A stretch of DNA of 8,188 bases from Planctomycetota bacterium (lineage in GTDB: Bacteria > Planctomycetota > UBA8742 > SKZP01), in the NCBI GenBank assembly GCA_007127275.1, contig SKZP01000285.1:1-8188 (forward strand), read 5' to 3'. A program made the translations under genes and the position numbers. Shown here piece after piece: positions 1 to 7,024 of the stretch; position 1 is the stretch's first letter, and each line of letters begins with the position of its first letter. The notes below the pieces were generated by a model. It was not told the DNA's origin. It did no database searches and saw nothing but the letters and a program-made list of their open reading frames with translations.

Positions 1-29
1 CAAGCCCACCGACTTCGTCGGTGGGTCAA
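1..29. repeat. REP-like palindromic hairpin, copy 1
   Basis: Perfect 9-bp inverted repeat, CCCACCGAC and GTCGGTGGG, around a TTC loop (5-25). It is bordered by CAAG on the left and TCAA on the right. The outer sequence CAAGCCCAC...GTGGGTCAA is shared exactly with the copy at 1190-1219, while the interior of the stem differs but stays self-complementary. It lies just downstream of the permease stop codon and could act as a transcript 3' hairpin, but there is no following T-run on either strand. I therefore read it as a dispersed palindromic repeat and not as a proven terminator. The window edge may cut further flanking sequence. Confidence 0.6.
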
Positions 30-83
30 AGTCAACCCGTTGCGTAGCCGCAGAAAGAGCGGTCCGGACCTGGGTACCGCAGC

Positions 84-854
84 TTACAGAAAGTGCACAA
101 TCTTGCGGTCAATCCGCTTGATGAGGAAGGTGCCAAGCAGCGCGGTGGCAAGGCCGCAGAGCAGCGCAATCCCCAGCATGCGCGGCTCGGGCAACTCGCC
201 GGTGAGCAACGGCGAGCGAATGTTGTGAATCAGGTAGTAGAGCGGGTTGTACTCGTATATCCAGGAGCGGCCGTGCTCGTCGAGTGTTTCGGTGCGGTAG
301 AGGATCGGCGTCGCGAAAAAGAACATCCGCAGCACAACCCCGCTCAGATACTCGTAGTCGCGAAAGACGCCGCCGAGCACCGCCTGAATCAACGCGAAAC
401 CCCAGCCGAAAAAGAAAAGCAGCACAAGCCCCGGCAGGGCAAGTAGCACGCCCAGCGGTTTCAGGGCGCCGGCACCGAGTAGGATGAGCAGCAGCGCGCC
501 GAAAGCAAAAAGGAACCCGAGCGCATTGGCGAGATAAAAGTACGTCGGATAGACGGCAATCGGCGCGACCAACTCCCGCAAGAACGCACGCGACTGGGAG
601 AAGGCGCCGCAGGCGTGGCCGGAGACCTCGGAGACGAAGTTGAAGGGAAACAGGCCGCAGAGCAGATAAAGCGCGTAGGTGTAAAAGTCACGGCCCAAAA
701 TGTTCGCGTAAACCGTCGCCAGCACGAGCGCAAGCATCAGCGGATTGAGCATGGCCCACAGGAGGCCGAACACGGTGCGCCGATACCGGTTGCGCAACCG
801 CCGCCACGCCAAGTGCGAAATCACAATGCGATACGACCACAGGCTACGAAGCAC
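84..854 (-). CDS. ABC-2 type polysaccharide/O-antigen export permease (Wzm/TagG-like)
   Basis: Predicted inner-membrane permease subunit that, with a separate ATPase, would export a lipid-linked polysaccharide or similar glycan. The 256-residue length and layout fit the ABC-2 membrane family: a short basic N-terminal segment with RNRYRRTVFGLLWAMLNPL (about 21-39), then about six hydrophobic segments (28-53, 60-79, 108-129, 134-161, 169-186, 226-245). The RYRxxxxGxxWxxLNP pattern and the FSQSRAFLRELVAPI stretch, corresponding to the conserved loop before the third segment, are typical of Wzm/TagG/KpsM-type permeases. The frame stays open upstream to 1475, but that extension has no hydrophobic or family-like character and crosses the palindromic repeats. 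I chose the GTG at 854, where similarity to family N-termini (LRSLWSYR) begins; no clear Shine-Dalgarno supports it, so the start is uncertain by a few codons. No ATPase or glycosyltransferase is visible next to it; a partner would have to lie left of the window or elsewhere. Substrate unknown. Confidence 0.88.
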   Translation of the reverse strand: MLRSLWSYRIVISHLAWRRLRNRYRRTVFGLLWAMLNPLMLALVLATVYANILGRDFYTYALYLLCGLFPFNFVSEVSGHACGAFSQSRAFLRELVAPIAVYPTYFYLANALGFLFAFGALLLILLGAGALKPLGVLLALPGLVLLFFFGWGFALIQAVLGGVFRDYEYLSGVVLRMFFFATPILYRTETLDEHGRSWIYEYNPLYYLIHNIRSPLLTGELPEPRMLGIALLCGLATALLGTFLIKRIDRKIVHFL

Positions 855-1189
855 GACGGACGAAGGCGGTAGGGTTGCGGGAGCGAAACGCGAAGAGAAA
901 GCGTACCAGACGGCGCAAGTCCCGCGCGCCGGCGCCTGTGCATCCCCCGTAAGGAATTGACCTGTCAGCCCAAGAGCGCAGTCTCCGGCTTGCGCGTGTT
1001 CGTTTGCGGGATGCCGGGTGCCAGCGCATGCCGGCTTTTGTTGCAGAAACAAGGTGTGAACGGAACCACGTACGTGGGGCGGGCCTGCGTGTCCGCGGAG
1101 GGAATACGTCGGCGGGCACTCATCCAGCATACGGCAAGCGTGGAGGGCCGGTTCCCGTGGATGCCGCAAGGCGAGAAACGTAGTACTTA

Positions 1190-1219
1190 CAAGCCCACGG
1201 GCTGCAGCCCGTGGGTCAA
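1190..1219. repeat. REP-like palindromic hairpin, copy 2
   Basis: A perfect 22-bp palindrome occupies 1194-1215 (CCCACGGGCTG and its exact complement), with CAAG to the left and TCAA to the right, the same flanks as the hairpin at 1-29. Its 18-bp core CACGGGCTGCAGCCCGTG recurs 43-44 bp further on. The palindrome is fully symmetric with a central CTGCAG. The conserved outer arms with an exchanged interior are what identify it as a repeat family member. Confidence 0.7.
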
Positions 1220-1237
1220 GTGCCGGAGATGCACGGT

Positions 1238-1257
1238 CCCACGGGCTGCAGCCCGTG
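1238..1257. repeat. REP-like palindrome, copy 3 (core only)
   Basis: The 18-bp palindrome CACGGGCTGCAGCCCGTG (1240-1257) repeats the core of the neighbouring palindrome exactly but loses symmetry beyond it: CC on the left faces AG on the right, and the CAAG/TCAA flanks are absent. The two palindrome centres are 44 bp apart. It looks like a degenerate or truncated second copy of the same element. Confidence 0.65.
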
Positions 1258-1447
1258 AGCTTGTTCTCTAGGCTTCCCCGTTTGCGGGATGCACGGCGCC
1301 GGCTCTCTCCACTAGCGACTCGTCCCATTTGCTGGTAGGCTGGACAGCACGCTGAATGGTATCGTTGAGGGCGTGGGCACCGGCGTTTCCGGCTTCGCAA
1401 CGAGACGTGGACCACGCAGGACGGGGCCTCGCCGGGAAGTGCTTGGC

Positions 1448-2974
1448 ATGGCGAAAAACTCCGCGCAATCTGCATGCGATGCGGGGCTCTCGGTGCACAT
1501 CCTCGGGTGCAGCGATCCGTTCTCGCGTACCGGACGCTCGAACTGCTTTCGCGTTTGCGCCGGCTCGGCGACGTGGCTCGTCGACATTGGCGCGCCGATC
1601 TTTCACTTGCTGAGCCGCGAAGAGATTGCCGAGATCACCGGCGTGATTGTCACTCACTCGCACGACGATCATATGCGCTGGTTGAGCGACTTCGCGCTCT
1701 ACCGCTTCTACGTTTGCCGTGACGCGCCGCGGCCCTTGCTCCTTGCCAGCGAGACGCTGCTCGACGAAGTCCGCACGGCGTTGACCCACGCGCTCGGCAG
1801 CTCGCTCTCCGTGGACAGTCGGCGCATTGTCGACCTGCCGTTCGACGCCTACTTCGACGCGCAACCGATCGGCCCGCGTGCGCGCTTCCGTATCTCCGAC
1901 GGACCTGCCGTCGTCGATGAGTCGGGCTCGCCCGTGCCGGCCGCGCAGGCCAAAGTCGTCGTGCATCCGCAGACCGGCTCGAAGCGCATGCTCTTTCGGG
2001 ATCCGCACGCGCAACACTGGGTAGAGCCGGCGCACTACTACGGCGACACCTCTCGCACCTTTTATCACGACGCTCCGGCAACCTACGAAGACGCCCGAAA
2101 CGGCCTGCGCATCCGCGCGATGCGCTGCCACGCCTGGCACGGCATGGAAGTGATCGGCGTTGTGTTCGAAACGCAAACGGAACGAGTCATTTTTTCTTCC
2201 GACACGAATTTCAACCCCGACCTCTTCAGTGAACTGGCCGAGACGCTGCTCGAGCCCAGCCGTGGCGGGATGAGCGCAACGCAGTTCGCCGAGGCGGCCG
2301 TGCTCGAAGGGGATATCAACGACTTCGTCGAGCGAATGTGGTCGCAGGCGCGGCTCAAGGAAACGGAAGAGGTCTACCGCGACGGGGTCGTGTTCCACGA
2401 CGTCGCGCCGTTTCGCAGCATTGTGCACACGGATTACGAGTGGATCGACCGCATGGACGGGCCGCTCGTGCTCGTGCACACGCCGGACCGTTTCGCGGCC
2501 CGTAAGGCCATTGGCCACCACGACAAGGTGCTGCGCATCGTCGGCGACAACGTCTACGAAGAGGTCGAGGACCGACTGCTCTGCTTTGACGCCGACGTTT
2601 ACCTCTGCGAGGAGGACCGCTACTTCGTCGGCTACCGCGACGACCGAGGGGAGCACGTGTTGATCGGCAAGGAGCACCGCCTCGTCGACGTCGTCGAGCG
2701 CGGCAGCGACCACGGCTACAACGAACTGATCCCCGTGCAGCTATATGAGGACATCCGCGGCCATTACGTGCCGGCGTTGAAGGATGAGCGCGAGCGCTAC
2801 TATTTCCGCCCCGACGGCAAGGTGGAAAAGATCCGGCTCACCGAAACGGGCTCGCACGGGGAACTTGTCGAGCCACGGCCGCGCAAAGAAGTAAAGCCGC
2901 CGAGTCGCGTGCCGCGCTCGCCGAGCCGGCCGCCACGGATGAGCGCACGCAAAGAGAAAAGGAAAAACGCGTAG
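1448..2974 (+). CDS. Metallo-beta-lactamase-fold hydrolase with C-terminal extension
   Basis: Predicted metal-dependent hydrolase of the MBL fold, probably cytoplasmic since no signal peptide or membrane segment is seen; substrate unknown. In the 508-aa protein the metal motif HSHDDH (H70, H72, D74, H75) follows strand-like GVIVT. Further candidate ligands are HAWH (H228/H231), D252 in FSSDTNF, and H344 in VLVHTPDRF. This order fits the beta-lactamase-superfamily layout, closest in style to RNase Z or cyclic-phosphodiesterase-like members. Residues about 132-210 form a long insert. Residues about 355-470 are an additional strand-rich, acidic region (VYEEVEDR, VYLCEEDRYFVGYRDDRGEH) that I do not recognise. 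The tail (478-508) is Pro/Arg/Lys-rich and probably disordered. I chose the ATG at 1448 because GGAAG lies 8 bp upstream; the in-frame ATG at 1373 would add a basic, low-complexity leader. The gene converges with the small membrane-protein gene to its right. Confidence 0.85.
   Translation: MAKNSAQSACDAGLSVHILGCSDPFSRTGRSNCFRVCAGSATWLVDIGAPIFHLLSREEIAEITGVIVTHSHDDHMRWLSDFALYRFYVCRDAPRPLLLASETLLDEVRTALTHALGSSLSVDSRRIVDLPFDAYFDAQPIGPRARFRISDGPAVVDESGSPVPAAQAKVVVHPQTGSKRMLFRDPHAQHWVEPAHYYGDTSRTFYHDAPATYEDARNGLRIRAMRCHAWHGMEVIGVVFETQTERVIFSSDTNFNPDLFSELAETLLEPSRGGMSATQFAEAAVLEGDINDFVERMWSQARLKETEEVYRDGVVFHDVAPFRSIVHTDYEWIDRMDGPLVLVHTPDRFAARKAIGHHDKVLRIVGDNVYEEVEDRLLCFDADVYLCEEDRYFVGYRDDRGEHVLIGKEHRLVDVVERGSDHGYNELIPVQLYEDIRGHYVPALKDERERYYFRPDGKVEKIRLTETGSHGELVEPRPRKEVKPPSRVPRSPSRPPRMSARKEKRKNA
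2849..2874. repeat. Inverted repeat inside the 3' end of the MBL gene
   Basis: GGCTCG (2849-2854) and CGAGCC (2869-2874) form a 6-bp inverted repeat around a 14-nt spacer, in frame in the hydrolase gene. It encodes part of the stretch TGSHGELVEPRP just before the basic tail. The translated GELVEP resembles peptides encoded where short dispersed palindromes containing CTTGTCGAGCC-like sequence lie inside genes. That origin is an inference from resemblance; only one copy is visible in the window. Confidence 0.3.
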
Positions 2975-3017
2975 GCGCGGTGCCGGCAAAGCGTTGGTGG
3001 CCGAGCCCGGGTGCGGG

Positions 3018-3389
3018 TCAGATCACCCAAAGCGTGAAGCGTGTCGGCCGTGACCGTGCGGGGCTTGCAGGTCGCCCGCCGCCGCGCGCGGAAGGTTCGA
3101 CGTGGCGCAGCTTGTCCCCGGCGACGCCGTTTGCGGCCGTGCGCACCTGAATGCTCAACCCGCGCAGCGCCCCCAGCACGCACCACAAACGCCACCACAT
3201 TCGCAAGCGGCCACGGGAACCCACCATCCCCGGCGCGCGCGGCATCACGACCAGCCCCACGCCAAACAGCAGCCACGCAACGAGCAAAAGCGGCCACAGC
3301 AACAACACCGGCAGCGGAAGCCACACCCGCTTCAGGCGCAGCAACGCAAACACCGGCGGAATCCAACTCGGGATAAACGCGAACGGCAT
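3018..3389 (-). CDS. Small single-helix membrane protein, function unknown
   Basis: A 123-aa protein with one strong hydrophobic segment (about 22-49, WLPLPVLLLWPLLLVAWLLF) preceded by a short amphipathic stretch ending in RLKR. A moderately hydrophobic Trp-rich patch follows (about 65-80, WWRLWCVLGALRGLSIQV), then a basic Gly/Pro/Arg-rich C-terminus. This layout resembles small bacterial membrane proteins with a 'WLPLFLLWPLLL ... LRGxxVxV' pattern often annotated as hypothetical; I cannot assign a function. It starts 65 bp after the stop of the caspase-like lipoprotein on the same strand, so co-transcription is likely. A 5-bp GC hairpin with a weak T-run on the minus strand (about 3410-3433) lies in the gap and might attenuate read-through. 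The ATG at 3389 is preceded by only a weak GAGACG. The frame is open to 3497, but that extension overlaps the upstream gene and looks non-coding. Confidence 0.65.
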   Translation of the reverse strand: MPFAFIPSWIPPVFALLRLKRVWLPLPVLLLWPLLLVAWLLFGVGLVVMPRAPGMVGSRGRLRMWWRLWCVLGALRGLSIQVRTAANGVAGDKLRHVEPSARGGGRPASPARSRPTRFTLWVI

Positions 3390-3454
3390 GTTTCGTCTCA
3401 AAGGCGTCAAAAGGCTCGCGGGGAGTTGCCCGCTGCCGGCCGCTTCTCGTTTAC

Positions 3455-6400
3455 TTACCGTTTCGCCCCGCGCGGTACCAGGAGGTCGTGCGCCCACTCT
3501 TCGGCCACCGACTCCGTCACTTCGCGAATCTCCTCGAAGGCGCCCCGACCGAGTTCTTGCACGCGTTCCCGCACGGTCTGGATACGCCGTGCCAATTCTT
3601 GGGTAGTGGCCTGGGCGACGTCTTCGAAGCTGACCTTTACACGGACGAACACAACGAGCGAACCATTCGTCGCGTCATATATGAGCTCCGAAGCTACGTC
3701 GACCCCCTGGCGTAGCAGTTGAAGATCTTCGACCACCTGTTTCGAAACGTCGTGCGAAAGCTGCTCAACGAGATCTCCGTTTGCGGGCAAGACCGACTCG
3801 GAGTACCGCTGCAACACGGCGCGCACGGCGGCACGAACGGACGCAGCCAATTGTTCGCGTGCCGCGGCCGCCGCCGCTTCCTTCGACCGCCGAGACTCCA
3901 TTAGGCAAGCGTCCGCTACGCCGACACCCAAAAACGCCTCATCACTCACGGCAGCGGCGTAAACCCATTCGGGCAACCAATCACTCAAGCGCTCGAGCAA
4001 GTCGCGCACCTTCGACTCGCGTCTTTCCATTTCGGCATGCGCCCGCTCCAGGGCAGCTAGCGCCTCCGCCGCAAAGGGGCTGCTACCGTAGCGGTCCACG
4101 AAAGACGAGTAGGACTCGACCGTTGCCTCCTGGTGTGCCTCGTTCCACGCTTGCCAGGTCACCAAACGTTCACGGAACTCGTTCCACACCGGTTGCAAGT
4201 CAGGGTCGCTCTCGGAGAAGTCTTGCAACAACGGCTCGACGAACGCCGGTCCGTAGGGCAGGGCGCGCAAGTAATAACGTAGGGCGCCGGGGCGGTCTCC
4301 GGAAATCTGGCGCTCGCTTGCCGTGCGGTAGTGGCGCTCGAACTGCAAGGTGTGCACGCGTTCGAGTTGCGGTGCCAAGCGCGTGCGGTAATGCTCGTTC
4401 GCATCTGCCAGCGCGGCGAGGTACCCGGCTTCGGCGGCGTCGAGATCCCCGGTGGCGAAGGCGTCGTCCGCAGCGGCCATTGCCGCCCGGGCGGCGGTGC
4501 TCATGCCGGCTTCTCGTTGCAGTGTCTCGGCGAGCCGTTCCAGCTCGGGCTCGTTCGGGTAGGCGTCCCTCGCCGTTCGAAGCAGTCGCTCCGCGTCCGC
4601 CCAGTGGTCGTTCTCCAACGCTGCGCCGATCGCTGCATCCACATGCGCCACCATTGTGCGGCGTCGCTGCGCATGCAGTGCGCCGGCAAGCGCTTCGTCA
4701 ACCTGATCCGCATAGGTGCTCGCCACGTCAAGCGCCTCGACCGCTGGGGCGAACTTCCCGCGTTGCTTGAGGTCCGTGGCGTATGTGCCGAGCCAGCGAA
4801 TCAGTTGCGTCGACGCTTCGCGGCGCTTCGTGACGAAGTCGTCGTCGCGCAACGCGCGGTGCAACGCTTGCCGAGCCGCCTCCGGCTCGCTCTCGTATTG
4901 CTGCACCACCTGCTGGATGATCACCTCTTCGCGAAAGAGTTCCAGTTTGCGAGTGCCCTCGTCGTCGGTGCCGCGACCGAGGATGACCCCTTGCAGCATC
5001 CGGTCTGCCGCTTGCAAGTTGCCGGCGCGCGCTTGGCGCACCGCTTCGCGGTAGGCGGTCTCGCCGTGGCGGCTGGTGAAGGCGATCTCCGGGAAGGTCA
5101 ACTCGCCGACGGTGAGCCCGGTGCCGACGTCGCCGACGCTGCGGGCCTCGGCGGCCGCGGAGATGTCGAGGGTGCCGAGGGTGAGCCGGCGTAGCGAGAT
5201 CGGTTGGTCGAGCGTGCCAACGGGGCGGCCGTTGTCGGTGACGGTGACCTCGAGCTCGTCGAAGCGATCGTGCGCTTGCGAAAGGCGTGGCTCGCTTAGC
5301 AAACGACCGTCGGCGGCACTGACGTGTAGCGTCGCGTGTTGCGGCAGCCGCGGCAAGCGCAGCTCGAAGCGGCCGGAGCCCGTGACGGTGTCTTCGAGGT
5401 TGTGGACGCCGCGGACGACGCCGCTGCGGTCGGTGGTGTTGAGCGCGACCCGCACCTGCGTTCCGTGTCGGTTTTCGAGGTTTCCCTCGACGACGACGTA
5501 TTCCCGCGCCAACGGCACCTCAATCGTTGCGCCGGCTTCCGCTTCCGCGATCTCGCGTTGTTCGACACGCCAGAAATAGCCCGGCGCCTGCACTTGCAGG
5601 TAGTACGTACTCGGCTGCAACCCGTCGAAGACCGCCGGCGCAGCAAGGGTGCGGTCGTTGAGCGTTACGTGCGCACGCTCGATCGGCTGGCCGGTGGTCG
5701 CGTCCGTCGCAGTCACCCGCAGGCCGAACCCCTCGGCGGAGCGAAGCGCAAAGCGGGCGTCGTTGCCCTGCACGATCTCCGGCACTTGCTCGCTCCTGGT
5801 GGCGTTGCGGACCGCTTCCTGGGTGAGGTTGAAGACGCGGTCGAGCCAGATGCTTTCTTCGCGGGATTCCGCCTCGATCGCCGAGGTGAAGGCGTCGGTG
5901 AACACGCCGACCTGCGCGAACTGGCCGTCCGTGGCGGAGAAGATGTCGACGTCGGAAACCGGCTTCAGCGATGCGGCTTTGCCGGTGTAGGCCTGCACCG
6001 GAACGCGGCAGGCGTCGATCACCGAGAGGATGCGGGCGTCGGCGTCGTTGTCGCGCAACCGGTGGCGCACCTGGGTCAGCCAGTCGCCGAGTTCGCGATG
6101 CGAAACGGTGCCGCTGTAGCGGTCGCCGTCGACCTCGGCGTAGTGCGGAAAGAGGTGGACCTGTCGATCAAACGTTGCACCGTGGCCGAACCAGTACAAC
6201 GAAAGCGTGTTGCCTGAGCCCTCGATGCGCCGCGCGATCGAGTTGACCAGCGTTGCGCGCACCGCACCGGGAGTGACGTCGCTGCCTCGTAGCACGACCA
6301 CGTTTTCCTCGGCCACGCCGAGCGTCTCGGTGAAGGTGTCGCGAAGCTTCTCAAGCACCGTCTCGGCCGGCTCCGCAAGCGACCAGGCCCCGCCGAGCGT

Positions 6401-6682
6401 CGCGTAGGTATCCGCGAGCACAATCAGCACATAATGCGCCCCGCCGATCGACTGCGTGCGCTCGACCCGCGTAGCCGGCACATCCAGCGCAATCCGTGGC
6501 GTCTCCTCCGACCTGTCACGTTCCTTGTCGTGATTTTCGGCCCGTTCGCGAACCTCTTTCGTCTCGCGCTCGCGCTCCGTTAACCCGTTTTCATCGCCCG
6601 AGGAATCCGACGACGAGCAGGCTGCGACGACCAGCAGCGTGAGCAACAATACGGAAAAACGGCAAAGGAAATGAGTGTTCAT
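3455..6682 (-). CDS. Caspase-like (peptidase C14) lipoprotein with TPR-like repeats and C-terminal LPP20-like domain
   Basis: Predicted envelope-anchored protease-like protein of 1,075 aa. The N-terminus is a lipoprotein signal peptide: hydrophobic core about 10-20, lipobox VVAAC, lipidated Cys22. A charged linker follows (about 28-70, rich in Glu/Arg). Residues about 80-300 form a caspase-fold domain: strand HYVLIVLAD, then WFGHG with the catalytic His167, and VIDACR with the catalytic Cys225. Asp223 before the Cys is the usual S1-pocket residue of caspase relatives that cut after basic residues, so cleavage after Arg/Lys is a guess. Residues about 320-392 look like a PEGA/carboxypeptidase-regulatory beta-sandwich, with a second strand-rich region to about 500. 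Residues about 540-880 are helical and TPR-like. Residues about 902-1030 resemble LPP20 (LPEWV, FLGVGVAD, Ala-rich helix, VVFVRVKV). Candidate starts are three consecutive ATGs (6697, 6694, 6691) and the ATG at 6682. I chose 6682 because GATGAG lies just upstream and the signal peptide is then of normal length. It is divergent from the LPP20-like lipoprotein at 7111. Confidence 0.88.
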   Translation of the reverse strand: MNTHFLCRFSVLLLTLLVVAACSSSDSSGDENGLTERERETKEVRERAENHDKERDRSEETPRIALDVPATRVERTQSIGGAHYVLIVLADTYATLGGAWSLAEPAETVLEKLRDTFTETLGVAEENVVVLRGSDVTPGAVRATLVNSIARRIEGSGNTLSLYWFGHGATFDRQVHLFPHYAEVDGDRYSGTVSHRELGDWLTQVRHRLRDNDADARILSVIDACRVPVQAYTGKAASLKPVSDVDIFSATDGQFAQVGVFTDAFTSAIEAESREESIWLDRVFNLTQEAVRNATRSEQVPEIVQGNDARFALRSAEGFGLRVTATDATTGQPIERAHVTLNDRTLAAPAVFDGLQPSTYYLQVQAPGYFWRVEQREIAEAEAGATIEVPLAREYVVVEGNLENRHGTQVRVALNTTDRSGVVRGVHNLEDTVTGSGRFELRLPRLPQHATLHVSAADGRLLSEPRLSQAHDRFDELEVTVTDNGRPVGTLDQPISLRRLTLGTLDISAAAEARSVGDVGTGLTVGELTFPEIAFTSRHGETAYREAVRQARAGNLQAADRMLQGVILGRGTDDEGTRKLELFREEVIIQQVVQQYESEPEAARQALHRALRDDDFVTKRREASTQLIRWLGTYATDLKQRGKFAPAVEALDVASTYADQVDEALAGALHAQRRRTMVAHVDAAIGAALENDHWADAERLLRTARDAYPNEPELERLAETLQREAGMSTAARAAMAAADDAFATGDLDAAEAGYLAALADANEHYRTRLAPQLERVHTLQFERHYRTASERQISGDRPGALRYYLRALPYGPAFVEPLLQDFSESDPDLQPVWNEFRERLVTWQAWNEAHQEATVESYSSFVDRYGSSPFAAEALAALERAHAEMERRESKVRDLLERLSDWLPEWVYAAAVSDEAFLGVGVADACLMESRRSKEAAAAAAREQLAASVRAAVRAVLQRYSESVLPANGDLVEQLSHDVSKQVVEDLQLLRQGVDVASELIYDATNGSLVVFVRVKVSFEDVAQATTQELARRIQTVRERVQELGRGAFEEIREVTESVAEEWAHDLLVPRGAKR

Positions 6683-6752
6683 CGGACTCATCATCATCAC
6701 AGACTTTAAAGGAAGCGTATGCGCCAGGAGGTTGGCGTATACAAGCTGGCCA

Positions 6753-6783
6753 ATTGTACCAGATCGGCGGGAGAGCATGTCCA
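6753..6783 (-). promoter_or_regulatory. Candidate sigma-70-type promoter for the caspase-like lipoprotein
   Basis: On the minus strand, TACAAT (6758-6753) is one mismatch from the consensus -10 and is preceded by TGG, giving an extended -10 (TGGTACAAT). TGGACA (6783-6778), one mismatch from the -35 consensus, lies 19 bp upstream, slightly long but tolerable with an extended -10. Transcription would begin near 6746, about 60 bp before the chosen start codon. The match is by eye only. Confidence 0.4.
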
Positions 6784-6879
6784 GCTGCGAGGCACCCGCG
6801 GCGTGCGCCGCCGCGTTGCGGTCTTGGAGTGGAGTCGACCTTTGCCGGGCGCAACACCCTTGTGTGTGACGTCACTGCG

Positions 6880-6922
6880 CGAAGGCGCAAACGCGACCCC
6901 CCTCTACTTTGCTGCGCCTTCG
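6880..6922. repeat. 10-bp inverted repeat in the divergent intergenic region
   Basis: CGAAGGCGCA (6880-6889) and TGCGCCTTCG (6913-6922) are exact reverse complements separated by 23 bp. A competing 6-bp pair, CGACCC (6894-6899) with GGGTCG (6922-6927), overlaps the right arm by one base, so two alternative folds can be drawn. It could be an operator for a dimeric regulator, a structured leader, or chance in GC-rich DNA. Confidence 0.45.
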
Positions 6923-7001
6923 GGTCGTCGCTAAACAAGTGTCTTGCCAGCAGACCTGGGTGATGTACGCTAAGACAGGATGTGTGATGGCAGTTGTGCG
7001 C

Positions 7002-7024
7002 CAGCCCCCGAAACCCAGGGGCTG
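7002..7024 (+). repeat. Hairpin upstream of the LPP20-like lipoprotein gene
   Basis: CAGCCCC (7002-7008) pairs exactly with GGGGCTG (7018-7024) around a 9-nt loop. A further GC-rich hairpin-capable stretch with a TTCG-like loop follows at about 7033-7048. No T-run follows, so this is not a convincing terminator; a structured 5' leader for the rightward gene is possible. Confidence 0.35.

Larger units (their letters stand above)
855..1447. other. Intergenic region between divergent genes, with palindromic repeats
   Basis: About 590 bp without a supportable gene. The frames open here lack any recognisable domain. It must hold promoters for both the leftward permease and the rightward MBL hydrolase, but I find no convincing -35/-10 pair for either. 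It contains the two palindromes at 1190-1219 and 1238-1257. It also has a 14-bp direct repeat, CGTTTGCGGGATGC, at 1001-1014 and 1280-1293, which brackets them. The accumulation of repeats suggests a site where short mobile or repetitive elements have landed. Confidence 0.6.

Noticed and set aside
1190..1257. CRISPR array
   Set aside because: There are only two unequal palindromes with a single short spacer, no regular repeat length and no cas genes.
855..1475. N-terminal extension of the permease frame
   Set aside because: The extra 207 residues are Arg/Pro/Cys-rich, cross the palindromic repeats and overlap the start of the divergent hydrolase gene. Family similarity begins only near 854.
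1268..2713. 481-aa open frame on the minus strand
   Set aside because: It lies antisense to the MBL hydrolase, whose HxHxDH and other metal motifs are clear. The antisense product has no recognisable domain and is the usual GC-rich shadow.
2975..3017. Bidirectional terminator between the convergent genes
   Set aside because: Only a 4-bp CCCG/CGGG stem is visible and there is no T-run on either strand.
3781..6217. Long plus-strand frames (3781-4770, 4331-5194, 5336-6217)
   Set aside because: All are antisense to the caspase-like lipoprotein, which has a signal peptide, catalytic motifs and continuous domain structure. The shadows are low-complexity.
6866..6875. GTGACGTCAC as a CRP site
   Set aside because: CRP sites are TGTGA-N6-TCACA. 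Here the half-sites are separated by far fewer bases, so only an unspecified palindrome can be claimed.
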